A stretch of DNA of 37,748 nucleotides, from assembly GCA_902774815.1 (NCBI GenBank), contig CACYJV010000035.1, positions 1-37,748 on the forward strand, in the 5' to 3' direction. The DNA comes from an uncultured Prevotellaceae bacterium. GTDB taxonomy: Bacteria; Bacteroidota; Bacteroidia; Bacteroidales; Bacteroidaceae. This document shows positions 24,025-33,663 of the stretch, piece after piece. How positions within the stretch are numbered: position 1 is the first letter of the stretch; every line of letters starts with the position of its first letter. The translations under genes were made by a program, and so were the position numbers. Below the pieces are notes generated by a model that worked only from the letters and a program-made list of their open reading frames with translations, was not told where the DNA came from and searched no databases.

Positions 24025-25575
24025 TTATTCGGCTTTCTTGTGCGAGAAGTAGATACCGCCACACAGTTCTACAAGTCCGTTGTAGGTATCCTTGTAGCCA
24101 ATCATGGTCAGCTCGTCGCCTACCTCGATGCCAGCAGCCTTGATGAAGCCCTTACGAGCATCGCCCGTGGCACCATAGCCAGGATAGCAGCCATAAACGT
24201 AGAGCTCGTTGGTGCCATCTGTCATGTGCAGGTTGCCATAGTCGTTCTCCTTACCCTTATTGTCGAGCAGGTCCTTGACTTCACCCTTCACACGATAGTA
24301 GACATTCTTGTCGTCGGCCTTGGTCAGGAACTCGGCGATGGTGACGTCGGTCACGCTGATGTGGCTCTCGTACTGGCCACCGGTCATCTGAGCAGAACCC
24401 TTGTATTCGCCACGCTTACCGACGATGGTCACGATGTCGCCTTCCTTCAGTCCGAGCTTCTCGAAGTCACCCTTCGCACCTACACCATAGATATAGGCCT
24501 CGCCTGTGTAGTCGGCAATGTAGATGTTTCCATACTCAGCCTTAGCCACACTCTTGATGACACCAGTCAGGCGATACTGCGTATTGCCCACCTCGGCAGC
24601 GAGGAACTCCTCGACGGTAGCGGCCACAATGGCGCCCTTCTGGGAGATGCTGACCTCGCTGGTGTAGTTCTTCTTGCCATCAGTTGTCTTGAAGACAACG
24701 GTGGTCTCACGGTCGCCACCCTCGTTAGGCAGAGCGTGGAATGTGACGGTGTTACCAGTGATAGCGTTGATGAACAGCCAATCCTTGGCATCCTCAGGAA
24801 TCTCAACGCTGATGCCGTTGCCCTTGCAGGTGACATAAGCCATCACGTCGCCACCCTCGACGGGCAGAGGATCGGTAGTGCTCAGTGAGTCGACCTTGAT
24901 GAGCGACTTGTTGATGTTGACAACAGTCACGTTGACGAGCTCGACAGTACCGTTGTAAGTGGTCTTCGGACCTTCAACGGTGACCTCGTCGCCAACTTCG
25001 ATACCCAGCGAGAGGAAGTTCTTCTCGTTGCCCTTGGCATCGAGAGTACCGTAGATGTAGACTTCGCCTGTTTCATCGTTCAGATACCAGTTACCATAAG
25101 TGGTGTTGGCAATCTTCGTGACGGTACCTGTCACGCGATAAGTCTTGGAGTCAGGACCGGCGATGACCTCGGCACAGGTGGCGTTGCTGACGGTAGGAAG
25201 TCCCTGCAGGACGTTGATGTGTTGCGTCTTGCCACCGCAGTTCAGCAGCAGTTCGCATCTGCGGCCGTCAAGAGTAGCATCGGCCGAGAAGGTGAGCTGT
25301 GTCTCGCCAGCTCCGCCAGAAACGGTGCTGACGGTGAGCCACTTAGGAGTAGCGGCAACAGTAGTGTCCTTGCCGGCAATCCATTTCTGTGGCTGGAGAG
25401 CCCAGTCGCCATTAGCTGTCACCGTAATCGTTGTGTTACCACCATCAACGGGAAGCGACACAAAGGAAGAAGAGAGGCGTACCTCATCGAGATAGGTGGG
25501 ATCGTTGTCGTCGGAGCAACTCACGAACATGGTCAGCGCTGCAACGAAAGACGGAATTAAATATCTCAGTTTCAT
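24025..25575 (-). CDS. Lipoprotein with BACON and OB-fold modules
   Basis: This 516-residue lipoprotein has lipobox FVSC with Cys20. Five modules follow: a BACON-like Ig domain (about 32-125), an OB-fold (about 128-222, with YRVTGTVTKIANTTYGNWYL), a second BACON-like domain (about 227-313), and two more OB-folds (about 316-412 and 412-513). The OB-folds share the patterns YRLTGVI..YGNIYI.D.TGEAYIYG and EVGDELT. BACON domains are typical of Bacteroidetes secreted proteins and may bind glycans or mucin. OB-folds of this secreted type are of unknown ligand. It follows the Oar-like receptor by 55 nt, so the two probably work together at the cell surface, the lipoprotein as a ligand-binding or accessory part. 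Confidence 0.85.
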   Translation of the reverse strand: MKLRYLIPSFVAALTMFVSCSDDNDPTYLDEVRLSSSFVSLPVDGGNTTITVTANGDWALQPQKWIAGKDTTVAATPKWLTVSTVSGGAGETQLTFSADATLDGRRCELLLNCGGKTQHINVLQGLPTVSNATCAEVIAGPDSKTYRVTGTVTKIANTTYGNWYLNDETGEVYIYGTLDAKGNEKNFLSLGIEVGDEVTVEGPKTTYNGTVELVNVTVVNINKSLIKVDSLSTTDPLPVEGGDVMAYVTCKGNGISVEIPEDAKDWLFINAITGNTVTFHALPNEGGDRETTVVFKTTDGKKNYTSEVSISQKGAIVAATVEEFLAAEVGNTQYRLTGVIKSVAKAEYGNIYIADYTGEAYIYGVGAKGDFEKLGLKEGDIVTIVGKRGEYKGSAQMTGGQYESHISVTDVTIAEFLTKADDKNVYYRVKGEVKDLLDNKGKENDYGNLHMTDGTNELYVYGCYPGYGATGDARKGFIKAAGIEVGDELTMIGYKDTYNGLVELCGGIYFSHKKAE

Positions 25576-25630
25576 ATTGATTTACTATTTACGGATTTAT
25601 GATTTACGATATTCAGTCAGACCTCGTCGA

Positions 25631-28600
25631 TTAGTTAAAGAAGTACTTGATACCAATCGAAGCATACCAGCACTGGCCGATGTTGTGGTTGAGAACCCAC
25701 GTCTTGGTCTGGCCATTGATGGAAGCAGGAGTCGAGTAGACACCATAGCCCTCAGCGTCGACACCCTCGAACTTCAGGATGCGAGCCTCGGAACCGATGG
25801 CGGGATTCAGATACTTCGAAACGCCCCATGAGGAGTTGAAGAAGTTGAGCACGTTCTTCATGTCGAACGAAAGCTGGAAGTTGTGCTTCGTGGCGCCGAT
25901 GTTGAACTGGAAGTCGTGCTTGTAGGCGAAGTCGATGCGGTGTACCCAAGGTGAGTAGACGCTGTAAGCCTCGGCATACTCGCCCTGATGGTTCTTCAAA
26001 TAGCTGTCGTTGTGGACGAAGTCCATGAAACGATTCTTGTCGTTCTCACTGACGAAGCGGAAGAGTCCGTCGTTGACCTGCTGGTCGGTAGGCACGTAGA
26101 GAGCATCGTAGCTGTAGCCGTCGGAGTTCATGTCGTTGGAGAGCATGTACGAGTAGTTGTTGCCACCGCGCCATGTCTCGTAGATGAGGCTGTAGTGGTT
26201 GCCGCTCTTGTCGTGTGCAGTAGCGCTGAAGACGAAGCGGTCGGGAGTGACGTACTGCGAGTTGTGCAGACGGATGTTGTTCGGACCTTCGAAGGTGGGC
26301 ACATAGGTGAATGCCGACTCAGCAGCCGAACCAGGCATGCCGGTGACTTCCTTCGAGACGGTGTGGGTGTAGGCAGCCATGAGCGACAGCCAATCGGTGG
26401 GCTGAGCGGTCAGGGTCAGGTTAGCACTCCAGCCATAGCCCTTCGAAGTGTTCTCGAGCATGAAGGCCTTGGGGTTCGAACGGAAACCTGTGGGATAGAG
26501 AGGACGGTTGTCGGCGCCATTGAAACGTGAGAAACCACCCACGTTGGGGATTGCCCAGTCGGAGATGCACACGTCGTTGATGGTCTTGTTGAAGATGCCC
26601 TCGAGCGTCACGGTGAACGGGAAGTTCACAGGAATCTCGTAGTCGACGGCCAGCGAAGTCTTCCATACCTGCGGCATCTTGAACTTCGGATCAACACCAT
26701 TCACGGCTGAAGGCTTCGTGCCCTGCTCAGGCGAGATGGTCATGGGATAGCCAAGGCTCTCAAGCTTGGCAAGCATGTCCTTGATGTTAGTCATAGGACC
26801 ACCGGCGAACTCGTCCATGGTGAAGCCATTCTTCTTGGCGTTGGCAGCGTTGATTTGAGCCTGATACTGCACCATACCACCGTTGGTAGGCATGTTGGTG
26901 AAGAACACGAGCGGCAGACGACCAGAGAAGAGACCCGTACCACCACGGAACTTCAGCGACTTGTCGCCAAAGACGTCGTAGGTGAAGCCCACGCGCGGAG
27001 AAACGGTAATGCTCGAGTTGGGCCACTTGCCAGTATCGATGTGGCGTCCATCGTAGTCAAGGTCGTAGATGGCCTTATTGGTCATCAGGTCACCATTATT
27101 AAAGAACAGTCCGTCGAAGCGGATGCCATAGGAGAGCTTGAACTTGTTGTTGACGTTCCAGTCGTCCTGAGCATAGATGCCCAGCTTATTGAACTGTACA
27201 CGTGCGGCAGGAGTGGTCTCGCCATTGTAGCCGTAGGTGAGGCAGAACACCTCAGGAGCCTGGTTGAAGAGCTGATCGACGGTCATGCCTTCTTCCCAGT
27301 TGTAGCGATAGTAACCCGTACCGTTACGCATGTACTGGTTGTCGGCCATCTGGTGCTCGAAGGAGATACCACCCATGATCTTGTGGTTGCCAAGATAGTA
27401 GGTCAGGTCGTCCTTGATGTTCCAAATGGTGTTGTGAACGGCGTTGTTCCATGTGAAGAGCTCATAGCCGAGGGCCATGTAGTTGTTGTCGTCGCGGGTG
27501 ATGTCGATGAAGGGGAACTCAGAAGAGTTCGTTCCGCGCACGTCGTCGAGCTTCGAGTAGGTAGCCAGGAACTGGTTCGACAGGTTGTCGGTCAGACGGC
27601 TGTTCAGGTCGAGCGTGAACGAGTGAACGAGGTTGTCCATGGAGTACATGGAGTTGGCAAACGACATGGAGTACTGCGACGTACGGGCTCCGCTCATACG
27701 CGTGCCACCGTCCATAGATGTAGCGTTAGGAGCGTTCCAAAGTGTGTTCTTGGTGTAGTTGTAGCGCAGGGCCAGGTGGTGCTTGTCGGTGATGTTCCAG
27801 TCCAAGCGGGCCAGGAACTTGTAGTTGTTCTCGTCGGCGGGGAAGCTGGTGTAGCTGCCCGTGTTGTAGCCATACTTGTTGGCCATGTAGTCGCTAACGG
27901 CAGCGAGGTCGCTCAGCTTTGTACGTGAAACATAGTTGTCAGGATCGGCAACACCCTTTTCAGAGCCACGCCAGCGGTTGGCGATGGTAGGAGTCTTCAC
28001 CATTTCACCGTTGACGAAGAAGAACAGCTTGTCCTTCAGGATCGGGCCACCGAGGGTGAAACCGTAAGTGGTCTGCTGGTCCTTGGCACGTGCACCGCTG
28101 ATCTGCTCGCGATCAATGGCATCGCCGCGCATGTTCTCGTTGCGGTGATAGACGTAAGCTGTACCGCGGAAGGTGTTGGTACCCGACTTCGTGATGGCAT
28201 TCACACCACCACCGATGAAGTTGGTCTGGCGAACGTCGTAGGGCGAAATCACCACCTGCAGTTCCTCGATAGCGTCGAGCGAGATGGGGTTGCCACCACC
28301 AGGAAGCTTATCGGACAGACCGAAGTTGTTGTTGAAGTTGGCACCATCGACGGTGAAGTTGGCAGTACGGCCGTCGCGACCGGCAAAGCTCATGCCGTTA
28401 CCGCCATAAGGCGACAGACGCGTCACGTCGGTGATAGAGCGGCTCACGGTAGGCAGATTGGTGATCTGCTGGCTGTTGATGTTGGTGGAAGCACCTGTCT
28501 TCTCGGCAGCAAACTTCGAAGCCTTACCCGTGATGACGACTTCGTTCAGCTCGTTGGCATCCTCAGAGAGCCAGACACCTAGGTCGTAGGTCTCACCCAG

Positions 28601-28897
28601 CTGGAGCTGGATGCCACGGAGAGTCTTGGTCTGGAAGCCAATGTAGCTCACAGAGACTGCGTACGGACCACCGGTACGCATACCCTGGATGCTGAATCGT
28701 CCATCCACATTTGTTACTGCAGTATAGCGGGTGCCCGAAGGCTCGTGCACGGCCTGCACGGTAGCACCGATGACTTCCTCGCCATTGGCATTACCGATAG
28801 TGACTTTTCCGCTCATACTTGATGTGGTAACTTGTGCCATGATAGCTGTTGAAACCATCAGCATCATAGCAATCAGAAAGAATAATCTTTTCTGCAT
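25631..28897 (-). CDS. Oar-like TonB-dependent receptor
   Basis: This 1088-residue protein has a signal peptide (about 1-22, ending IMAQ), a carboxypeptidase-regulatory-like domain (about 28-115, GKVTIGNANGEEVIGATVQAV then YIGFQTKTLRGIQL), a plug region (about 118-235) with GRDGRTANFTVDGANFNNNFG and GGGVNAITKSGTNTFRGTAY, and a long barrel. These opening plug motifs are those of the Oar/OmpA-like TonB receptors of Bacteroidetes, rather than SusC. The substrate is unknown; some Oar members are linked to protease secretion or development. The C-terminus ends in KYFFN. It is the first gene of the two-gene operon. Confidence 0.92.
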   Translation of the reverse strand: MQKRLFFLIAMMLMVSTAIMAQVTTSSMSGKVTIGNANGEEVIGATVQAVHEPSGTRYTAVTNVDGRFSIQGMRTGGPYAVSVSYIGFQTKTLRGIQLQLGETYDLGVWLSEDANELNEVVITGKASKFAAEKTGASTNINSQQITNLPTVSRSITDVTRLSPYGGNGMSFAGRDGRTANFTVDGANFNNNFGLSDKLPGGGNPISLDAIEELQVVISPYDVRQTNFIGGGVNAITKSGTNTFRGTAYVYHRNENMRGDAIDREQISGARAKDQQTTYGFTLGGPILKDKLFFFVNGEMVKTPTIANRWRGSEKGVADPDNYVSRTKLSDLAAVSDYMANKYGYNTGSYTSFPADENNYKFLARLDWNITDKHHLALRYNYTKNTLWNAPNATSMDGGTRMSGARTSQYSMSFANSMYSMDNLVHSFTLDLNSRLTDNLSNQFLATYSKLDDVRGTNSSEFPFIDITRDDNNYMALGYELFTWNNAVHNTIWNIKDDLTYYLGNHKIMGGISFEHQMADNQYMRNGTGYYRYNWEEGMTVDQLFNQAPEVFCLTYGYNGETTPAARVQFNKLGIYAQDDWNVNNKFKLSYGIRFDGLFFNNGDLMTNKAIYDLDYDGRHIDTGKWPNSSITVSPRVGFTYDVFGDKSLKFRGGTGLFSGRLPLVFFTNMPTNGGMVQYQAQINAANAKKNGFTMDEFAGGPMTNIKDMLAKLESLGYPMTISPEQGTKPSAVNGVDPKFKMPQVWKTSLAVDYEIPVNFPFTVTLEGIFNKTINDVCISDWAIPNVGGFSRFNGADNRPLYPTGFRSNPKAFMLENTSKGYGWSANLTLTAQPTDWLSLMAAYTHTVSKEVTGMPGSAAESAFTYVPTFEGPNNIRLHNSQYVTPDRFVFSATAHDKSGNHYSLIYETWRGGNNYSYMLSNDMNSDGYSYDALYVPTDQQVNDGLFRFVSENDKNRFMDFVHNDSYLKNHQGEYAEAYSVYSPWVHRIDFAYKHDFQFNIGATKHNFQLSFDMKNVLNFFNSSWGVSKYLNPAIGSEARILKFEGVDAEGYGVYSTPASINGQTKTWVLNHNIGQCWYASIGIKYFFN

Positions 28898-28984
28898 GAG
28901 TTTTTAAGTATAAAAATTAGTTAATAAAAGAATTAAATTGATGTTCTTTCTTTACATAAAATCAGGTGATAACTGATTTCGTGT

Positions 28985-29016
28985 GCAAAATTAGTTAAAA
29001 AAATCCATATAAGCAA
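28985..29016 (-). promoter_or_regulatory. Promoter of the Oar/OB-fold operon
   Basis: TTG (29014-29016) lies 20 nt from TAATTTTGC (28985-28993). The leader of about 80 nt contains a small hairpin, AATCAG with CTGATT around 7 nt (about 28962-28980), of unknown use. Confidence 0.65.
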
Positions 29017-29042
29017 CAATTACACCATAAAAATGATAGACG

Positions 29043-30239
29043 TCAGATGGTTTTTCCTTGCCAAATCCTGACGATTTTCCTGTAGATGATGGCGACATTC
29101 AGCAGCGTCACGCCTAAGAACAGGGCTACGCCCAACACGATGGCAGGCCAGAACGAGGTGTGGGAAGCCATGGGGAACAGTACTTGGACCGTTGACATGT
29201 AGTAGCTGCGAAGGATGTAAACCAAAACGAGGGCCAGCACCAGCACAAGGGCATTCATGGCGACGGTCAGCAACTGGTAGGGAAGCGCCACCTTCGATGG
29301 GCGGTAGCCGATGAGAAGGAGGTTCTGCAGCTTCTCGGCATTCTTCTGTACGAGCAGATAGATGCTGAGCATGAGGATGAAGAAGCTGAGCAGCGAGATG
29401 ACAAAGCCGATGAGCATCACGGCGCTGACGAGCAGGCGCAGGAAGAAAGTGGTCTTCTCGGCATTCAGGCGGTCTTCCTCGGCTTCGTAGCCATGGTCCT
29501 CGAGGTATTGTGCCACGTTCTCCTCGGCCAAATTACCCGTGGTCATGATGAGTCGCGTGGGCGATGGTGTGGCATTAGGGGCAAAGGCGGCATTAGCCTT
29601 CAGCATGAACTCCTGCGGCACCAGAATGGCATTGAGCCTGCCTGAGAAGCCGATGACCTTTCCCTTGTAGCGCGACTCCTGGCCGTTGCCATGCAGGAAC
29701 AGGTCGAAAGTTATCATGCCTATGAGGCCTTCGCTGACCTTCGGCAACGACTTGGACTTGGCAAATCCGAAGTTGTACATGGCGATGTAGCTGCGGGGCA
29801 GGATGATGGGCACCACGCCTATGGAATCGTCGAAGTGCCAAGACTCGGGCGAAATGTCGACAAACTCGTCGGGAACGCTCTCTATGGGCAGCTCGGAGTT
29901 CAGAATCTGCCGTCCGTTGATGCTCATCGAGGCATCGACCTTGAACTCAGCCGTCATGAACTGCCCAACACTCTCGGCAAAAGGCTGACTGGCCAGTTCG
30001 TCCACTTCGGCAGCAGAAAAGCTGAGCGAACGCTGGCTCAAGGCCTGTGCCGTTCCTACCTTCTTGCTGACCACCACGAAGCCAGTCTTCAGGAAACCGT
30101 CTTCGGCCGTGAGCAGGGGCATCACGTCGCGATAGAACTGGAACCCGAGCAGCATGATGATCATGCCGATGAGGTTGGCAAAGAAGAATCCTGCAAACTG
30201 CGGCAGACTGATGTGTTTCCTTAATAATTTCCAGAGCAT
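29043..30239 (-). CDS. FtsX/MacB-like ABC transporter permease
   Basis: This 398-residue protein (starting at 30239) has one membrane helix near the N-terminus (about 17-37), a large periplasmic domain, and three helices toward the C-terminus (about 265-300, 315-345 and 362-390), the layout of the MacB/FtsX-type permease. The periplasmic part has no clear lipoprotein-sorting motif. It follows the ATPase by 37 nt. The ATG at 30239 is preferred over a TTG three codons upstream. It would move or extract a substrate, or transmit force across the inner membrane. The substrate is unknown. Confidence 0.8.
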   Translation of the reverse strand: MLWKLLRKHISLPQFAGFFFANLIGMIIMLLGFQFYRDVMPLLTAEDGFLKTGFVVVSKKVGTAQALSQRSLSFSAAEVDELASQPFAESVGQFMTAEFKVDASMSINGRQILNSELPIESVPDEFVDISPESWHFDDSIGVVPIILPRSYIAMYNFGFAKSKSLPKVSEGLIGMITFDLFLHGNGQESRYKGKVIGFSGRLNAILVPQEFMLKANAAFAPNATPSPTRLIMTTGNLAEENVAQYLEDHGYEAEEDRLNAEKTTFFLRLLVSAVMLIGFVISLLSFFILMLSIYLLVQKNAEKLQNLLLIGYRPSKVALPYQLLTVAMNALVLVLALVLVYILRSYYMSTVQVLFPMASHTSFWPAIVLGVALFLGVTLLNVAIIYRKIVRIWQGKTI

Positions 30240-30276
30240 TTGGATCAATCGAATAAATAGATGTTTAAGGGGCGTT

Positions 30277-30921
30277 TCAGAGAGTGATGTGTTGGTCGTA
30301 GGGCAAGTCGAGGTGCTTACCTATGCTGGTGACGATGATGGCGGCACCCTGCTGCTGGGCTTCCTCCAAGAGCAGCTGCCCCATCTGACTGCCGTTGGCA
30401 TCGTCGAGGTGGCTCACGGGTTCATCGGCCAAAATGAAGTCATAAGGCTGCGCCAGGGCACGGATGAATGCCACGCGCTGTTGCTGTCCGAACGACATGT
30501 GCCCTACCCTCTCGAGCATCTTGTCGGCAATACCCAGCCGCTCGAACCAGCCAAGTATCTGCTCGTCGGTGGCAAAGCCCGTGAGGCGGTTCTTGATTTG
30601 CACGTTCTCCCAAGAGGTAAGTTCGGGAAAGAGGCGAAGTTCCTGAAACAAATAGCTGATGTGATGCTGGCGGATGTCGGTCCACTCCTTCATGCCGAGT
30701 GTCTGCACATCACGCCCATCAAAGAGCAGGCGGCCCGAGTAGTCATGCCGATGGCCGATGAGATAGCTGCAGAAAGTGCTCTTGCCCATGCCGCTGTCGG
30801 CCTCGACGAGGTATTTCTTTCCTTTCTCCAGTGTCAGCGTCTGCTGCCAAACTTCCGAATGGAGGTCGGGAACCTGTGCAAATACGTGCGGGAGAAGACG
30901 GTCTAGGGTTATCGTGTTCAT
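30277..30921 (-). CDS. ABC transporter ATPase with atypical motifs
   Basis: This 214-residue ATPase has Walker A ADSGMGKST (41-49), where the first Gly of the usual GxxGxGK is Ala. It has a Q-loop (LFQEL, Gln93), a signature SFGQQQR (143-149) where SGGQ is expected, Walker B FILADEP (162-168) with the catalytic Glu, and a D-loop SHLDD. The position where the H-loop His is expected (VTSIGK) carries Ser. Several key residues are thus altered, although the fold is intact. It overlaps the DUF4836 gene by 4 nt and feeds the FtsX-like permease. Confidence 0.88.
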   Translation of the reverse strand: MNTITLDRLLPHVFAQVPDLHSEVWQQTLTLEKGKKYLVEADSGMGKSTFCSYLIGHRHDYSGRLLFDGRDVQTLGMKEWTDIRQHHISYLFQELRLFPELTSWENVQIKNRLTGFATDEQILGWFERLGIADKMLERVGHMSFGQQQRVAFIRALAQPYDFILADEPVSHLDDANGSQMGQLLLEEAQQQGAAIIVTSIGKHLDLPYDQHITL

Positions 30922-32309
30922 CGTCTGCTGGGTTTGTTCGTCGGTTTATAGGCGATGGTATTGACGTCGCCCAACACCGTCTGCAGGAATGGTAACAACA
31001 TGGCCAAAGGTCCCTCCTCGACCTGCAAACCATTCAGATGAACCACCATGCCCATGATGGCTCCCGAGAGATGCTGCTGCACGACATCGCTAATAGGATT
31101 GTCGGCTTTCTTCAGCGCTCCTCGTGCCAGTTGAGCCGAGGTTCCACTCATGAACTCAAGGACTGGTTTGCTGTCGAAGTCCACGCCAAAATAGAAATGG
31201 CTAGGGCCATTCTGGTAGTGGAATCCTCGCCTGTCCCAAGCTGAGAGAGTTGCTCCACGCGGACATGAAGCTTTCCAATAATTCAAGTCCGTAATCCAAT
31301 GAGCATCAGATAGTTTTGCAACCATTGACATATTAAAATTATCTGCCTGTGACGCAAGTTCCGGAAACACGATAGCCATATCGCCATGAATACTCTTGAT
31401 GATTTTGTTCATGTCGACAGCCATGTTGGCACCCATGAGCATGGCCTGAAAATTCTTGTTGTTCTGCATCAGCGGCAGGAATTCCATGCCGTCGATGTTC
31501 ATGAACATGCCCATGAAGGCATCGGCAGACATAGTGTTAAGGTAGTGTCCCTCAATGGGATGGAACACGCGGGCCACCTCATTCAGCTGACGGTCGATGG
31601 CCTTGTTGAACGACAGCGTCTTTCCTCTCATGAGCAGGCATTTGTCCTGCACTCTCATGCCAGCCTTCAACACCACCTCAGATGGATCCACGCCCTGTGG
31701 GACTCCCAGCATGAAGGGCATTGAAACACTTTCGGGAAAGGCCTGCAGCTGGGCAACCAAGGCTATAGGCGCGTGGATGGTGTCGAGTGCCTGGAACATC
31801 GGCGACAAGGCGCCACCATGTTTTTCGTCCTGAGCCACCATGCGCAAAACGCGATTCTGCATGCTCTTTTGGTCGGCTTCCAGCACGGGTCCCATCATGA
31901 GCATGGCATCATCGTCGAAACCCAGCACCCATGCGCTGTCGATGACGGTGGAAAAGGCATCGCCAGCCTTGTCGAGGACCTTGCATCGGCCTTTGCCTGA
32001 AAGATCAGTAATGGTTTCCACCATCTTATCGGCATTGTACAAGGCTGCACATAGTCCCAGGTTGCCGTCGGCCGTTTCAAAGAAGTAGAGTCTCTGCTTC
32101 ATGTCGATACCGGCATCGTCGTCGCCAGAGAGGTCGAAGATTTTCTGGAGCAAGTTCTGCCTGCCTGTACCGTTTTCACTGGAAGCATCGACAAACATCA
32201 GGGCCATCGGGCTTGTGGGAAGGGCCATGCGGTAGTCGTCCTTCACACAGCTTGCCAGCAAGAGGGCCAGCAAAAGTGTCGGTAAGTAAAATAGTTTTTT
32301 CAATTTCAA
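30918..32309 (-). CDS. DUF4836 family lipoprotein
   Basis: This 463-residue lipoprotein has a signal peptide with lipobox LLAS and Cys21, then a region of the DUF4836 type (DYRMALPTSPMALMFVD, repeated alpha/beta segments such as FPESVSMPFMLGVPQ and DMNKIIKSIHGDMAIVFPEL). The assignment rests on this opening and on overall pattern; it is a Bacteroidetes family of unknown function. It overlaps the ABC ATPase by 4 nt, implying coupling. A surface or periplasmic partner for the ABC permease is plausible. It starts 74 nt after rsmE. Confidence 0.75.
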   Translation of the reverse strand: MKLKKLFYLPTLLLALLLASCVKDDYRMALPTSPMALMFVDASSENGTGRQNLLQKIFDLSGDDDAGIDMKQRLYFFETADGNLGLCAALYNADKMVETITDLSGKGRCKVLDKAGDAFSTVIDSAWVLGFDDDAMLMMGPVLEADQKSMQNRVLRMVAQDEKHGGALSPMFQALDTIHAPIALVAQLQAFPESVSMPFMLGVPQGVDPSEVVLKAGMRVQDKCLLMRGKTLSFNKAIDRQLNEVARVFHPIEGHYLNTMSADAFMGMFMNIDGMEFLPLMQNNKNFQAMLMGANMAVDMNKIIKSIHGDMAIVFPELASQADNFNMSMVAKLSDAHWITDLNYWKASCPRGATLSAWDRRGFHYQNGPSHFYFGVDFDSKPVLEFMSGTSAQLARGALKKADNPISDVVQQHLSGAIMGMVVHLNGLQVEEGPLAMLLPFLQTVLGDVNTIAYKPTNKPSRR

Positions 32310-32383
32310 TTTGACTCTTATGTGTTGATGAGTAAGTCACGCAGGGCGTCGCAAAGCATCAGCTGCTCCGACCTTGTCTGCGT

Positions 32384-33106
32384 TCAACATTTCCTATGCG
32401 TCAGCTGGGCCATCATCACGGCCGAGAGACCAGCTGTCTCCGTGCGCAGGCGGCTCTTTCCAAGCGTCACAGGCACAAATCCGCGGTCCATGGCCATCTG
32501 CACCTCGTTGATGGAGAAGTCGCCCTCAGGGCCAACAAGAATGGTCACGTCGTCGGCAGGCGACGCGGAGAGCTCGGTAAAGAAGTCCTTCCGTTCAATC
32601 TCGTCGTAGCAATGGGCTATGAACTGCCGCCCCTGACGAGGCATCTGAATGAACTTCTCGAAAGGCATCATGGCGTTGACCACGGGCAGCCAGGGCTTGC
32701 GGCTCTGCTTCATGGCAGACACTACAATCTTCTCGATACGATCCTCACGCAACTGCCTACGCTCAGAGAACTGGCAGTCGAGGAACGACAGTTCGTCGAA
32801 CCCCACCTCGGTAGCCTTCTCGGCCAACCACTCCATGCGGTCGATGTTCTTCGTGGGCGCGATGGCCAGATGAATGTGTCCCTGCCAAGTCGTTTCCTGC
32901 GGCTCGGCCTTCACCACCTCGTAGAAGCAATGCTTGTTGTTGGCAAGGCTGACAACGGCCTCGTAGAACGTGCCACAGCCATCCATCAGGAAGATTTCGT
33001 CGCCCTCCCTGAGTCGCAGCACGCGCAGGGCATGGACAGCCTCTTCCTGTGGCAGTTCCTTCTGACTGGCTGCATCGGGCACGTAGAAGTATCTTGCTTC
33101 TTTCAT
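32384..33106 (-). CDS. rsmE: 16S rRNA (uracil1498-N3)-methyltransferase
   Basis: This 240-residue SPOUT methyltransferase methylates U1498 of 16S rRNA using S-adenosylmethionine. It opens with ARYFYVP and the PUA-like N-terminal domain (EEAVHALRVLRLREGDEI), and has the trefoil-knot motifs KNIDRMEWLAEKATEVG (about 95-111), ILVGPEGDFSINEV and LGKSRLRTETAG near the end. Length matches the family. Its start overlaps the upstream stop by 4 nt. Confidence 0.95.
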   Translation of the reverse strand: MKEARYFYVPDAASQKELPQEEAVHALRVLRLREGDEIFLMDGCGTFYEAVVSLANNKHCFYEVVKAEPQETTWQGHIHLAIAPTKNIDRMEWLAEKATEVGFDELSFLDCQFSERRQLREDRIEKIVVSAMKQSRKPWLPVVNAMMPFEKFIQMPRQGRQFIAHCYDEIERKDFFTELSASPADDVTILVGPEGDFSINEVQMAMDRGFVPVTLGKSRLRTETAGLSAVMMAQLTHRKC

Positions 33107-33657
33107 GACGGGTCGTTCAGTTTCCTACGGCGGATTTCGTCGCGCAGTCGCGAAGCCAGTTCGTACTTCTCTTCTTCGACGGCCTTGTCGAAAGCGTCGA
33201 GGAGCATTTTGTTGCTGAGGGTGTTCATGGGGATGACCACGTTACGCGCTTCCTTTTCGTAGGGCGTGCTCTGCTTCTCCATCAACTGGCTATCGACATA
33301 GATGGGCAGACGGGCAATATAAGCCAACAGCACGGCATCGCTCAGGCGGATGGCCACCGGCTCGCGCGTCTTGGTGTTCAACAGCAGCGCACGATACTGG
33401 TTTTCTATGACGTCGGTGATGAGCACCTCGAACTCCATCTTCGCCTGTATGGCCACCACGTGCCAGAGCACCTCGGGCAACAGTCGGCCCACGATGGGCA
33501 CATGGTTCAGCCGGAGGGCAAACTCTCGCATCATGGCCTTGTCGCAAGCCACTGCCAGCTGCCGGCGTTCTTCCTCGTCGGTCAGCGTGATCAGTCCCAT
33601 CTCGTCGGTGCCCGCAAGTTCGGAAACACCCTGGAATATTAGCCGTGTACGCTCCAT
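33103..33657 (-). CDS. Bifunctional nuclease-like (BFN/DUF151) protein with UVR motif
   Basis: This 184-residue protein has a BFN/DUF151 domain (about 35-130, PIVGRLLPEVLWHVVAIQ and VAIRLSDAVLLAYIARLPIYV) and a UVR-type helical hairpin at the C-terminus (about 148-180, NKMLLDAFDKAVEEEKYELA). This combination occurs in Bacteroidetes proteins, and nuclease activity has been reported for some BFN members. It begins 6 nt after the transporter gene and overlaps rsmE. It may act on nucleic acid in stress or repair; that part is inference. Confidence 0.88.
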   Translation of the reverse strand: MERTRLIFQGVSELAGTDEMGLITLTDEEERRQLAVACDKAMMREFALRLNHVPIVGRLLPEVLWHVVAIQAKMEFEVLITDVIENQYRALLLNTKTREPVAIRLSDAVLLAYIARLPIYVDSQLMEKQSTPYEKEARNVVIPMNTLSNKMLLDAFDKAVEEEKYELASRLRDEIRRRKLNDPS

Positions 33658-33663
33658 CTAAGC

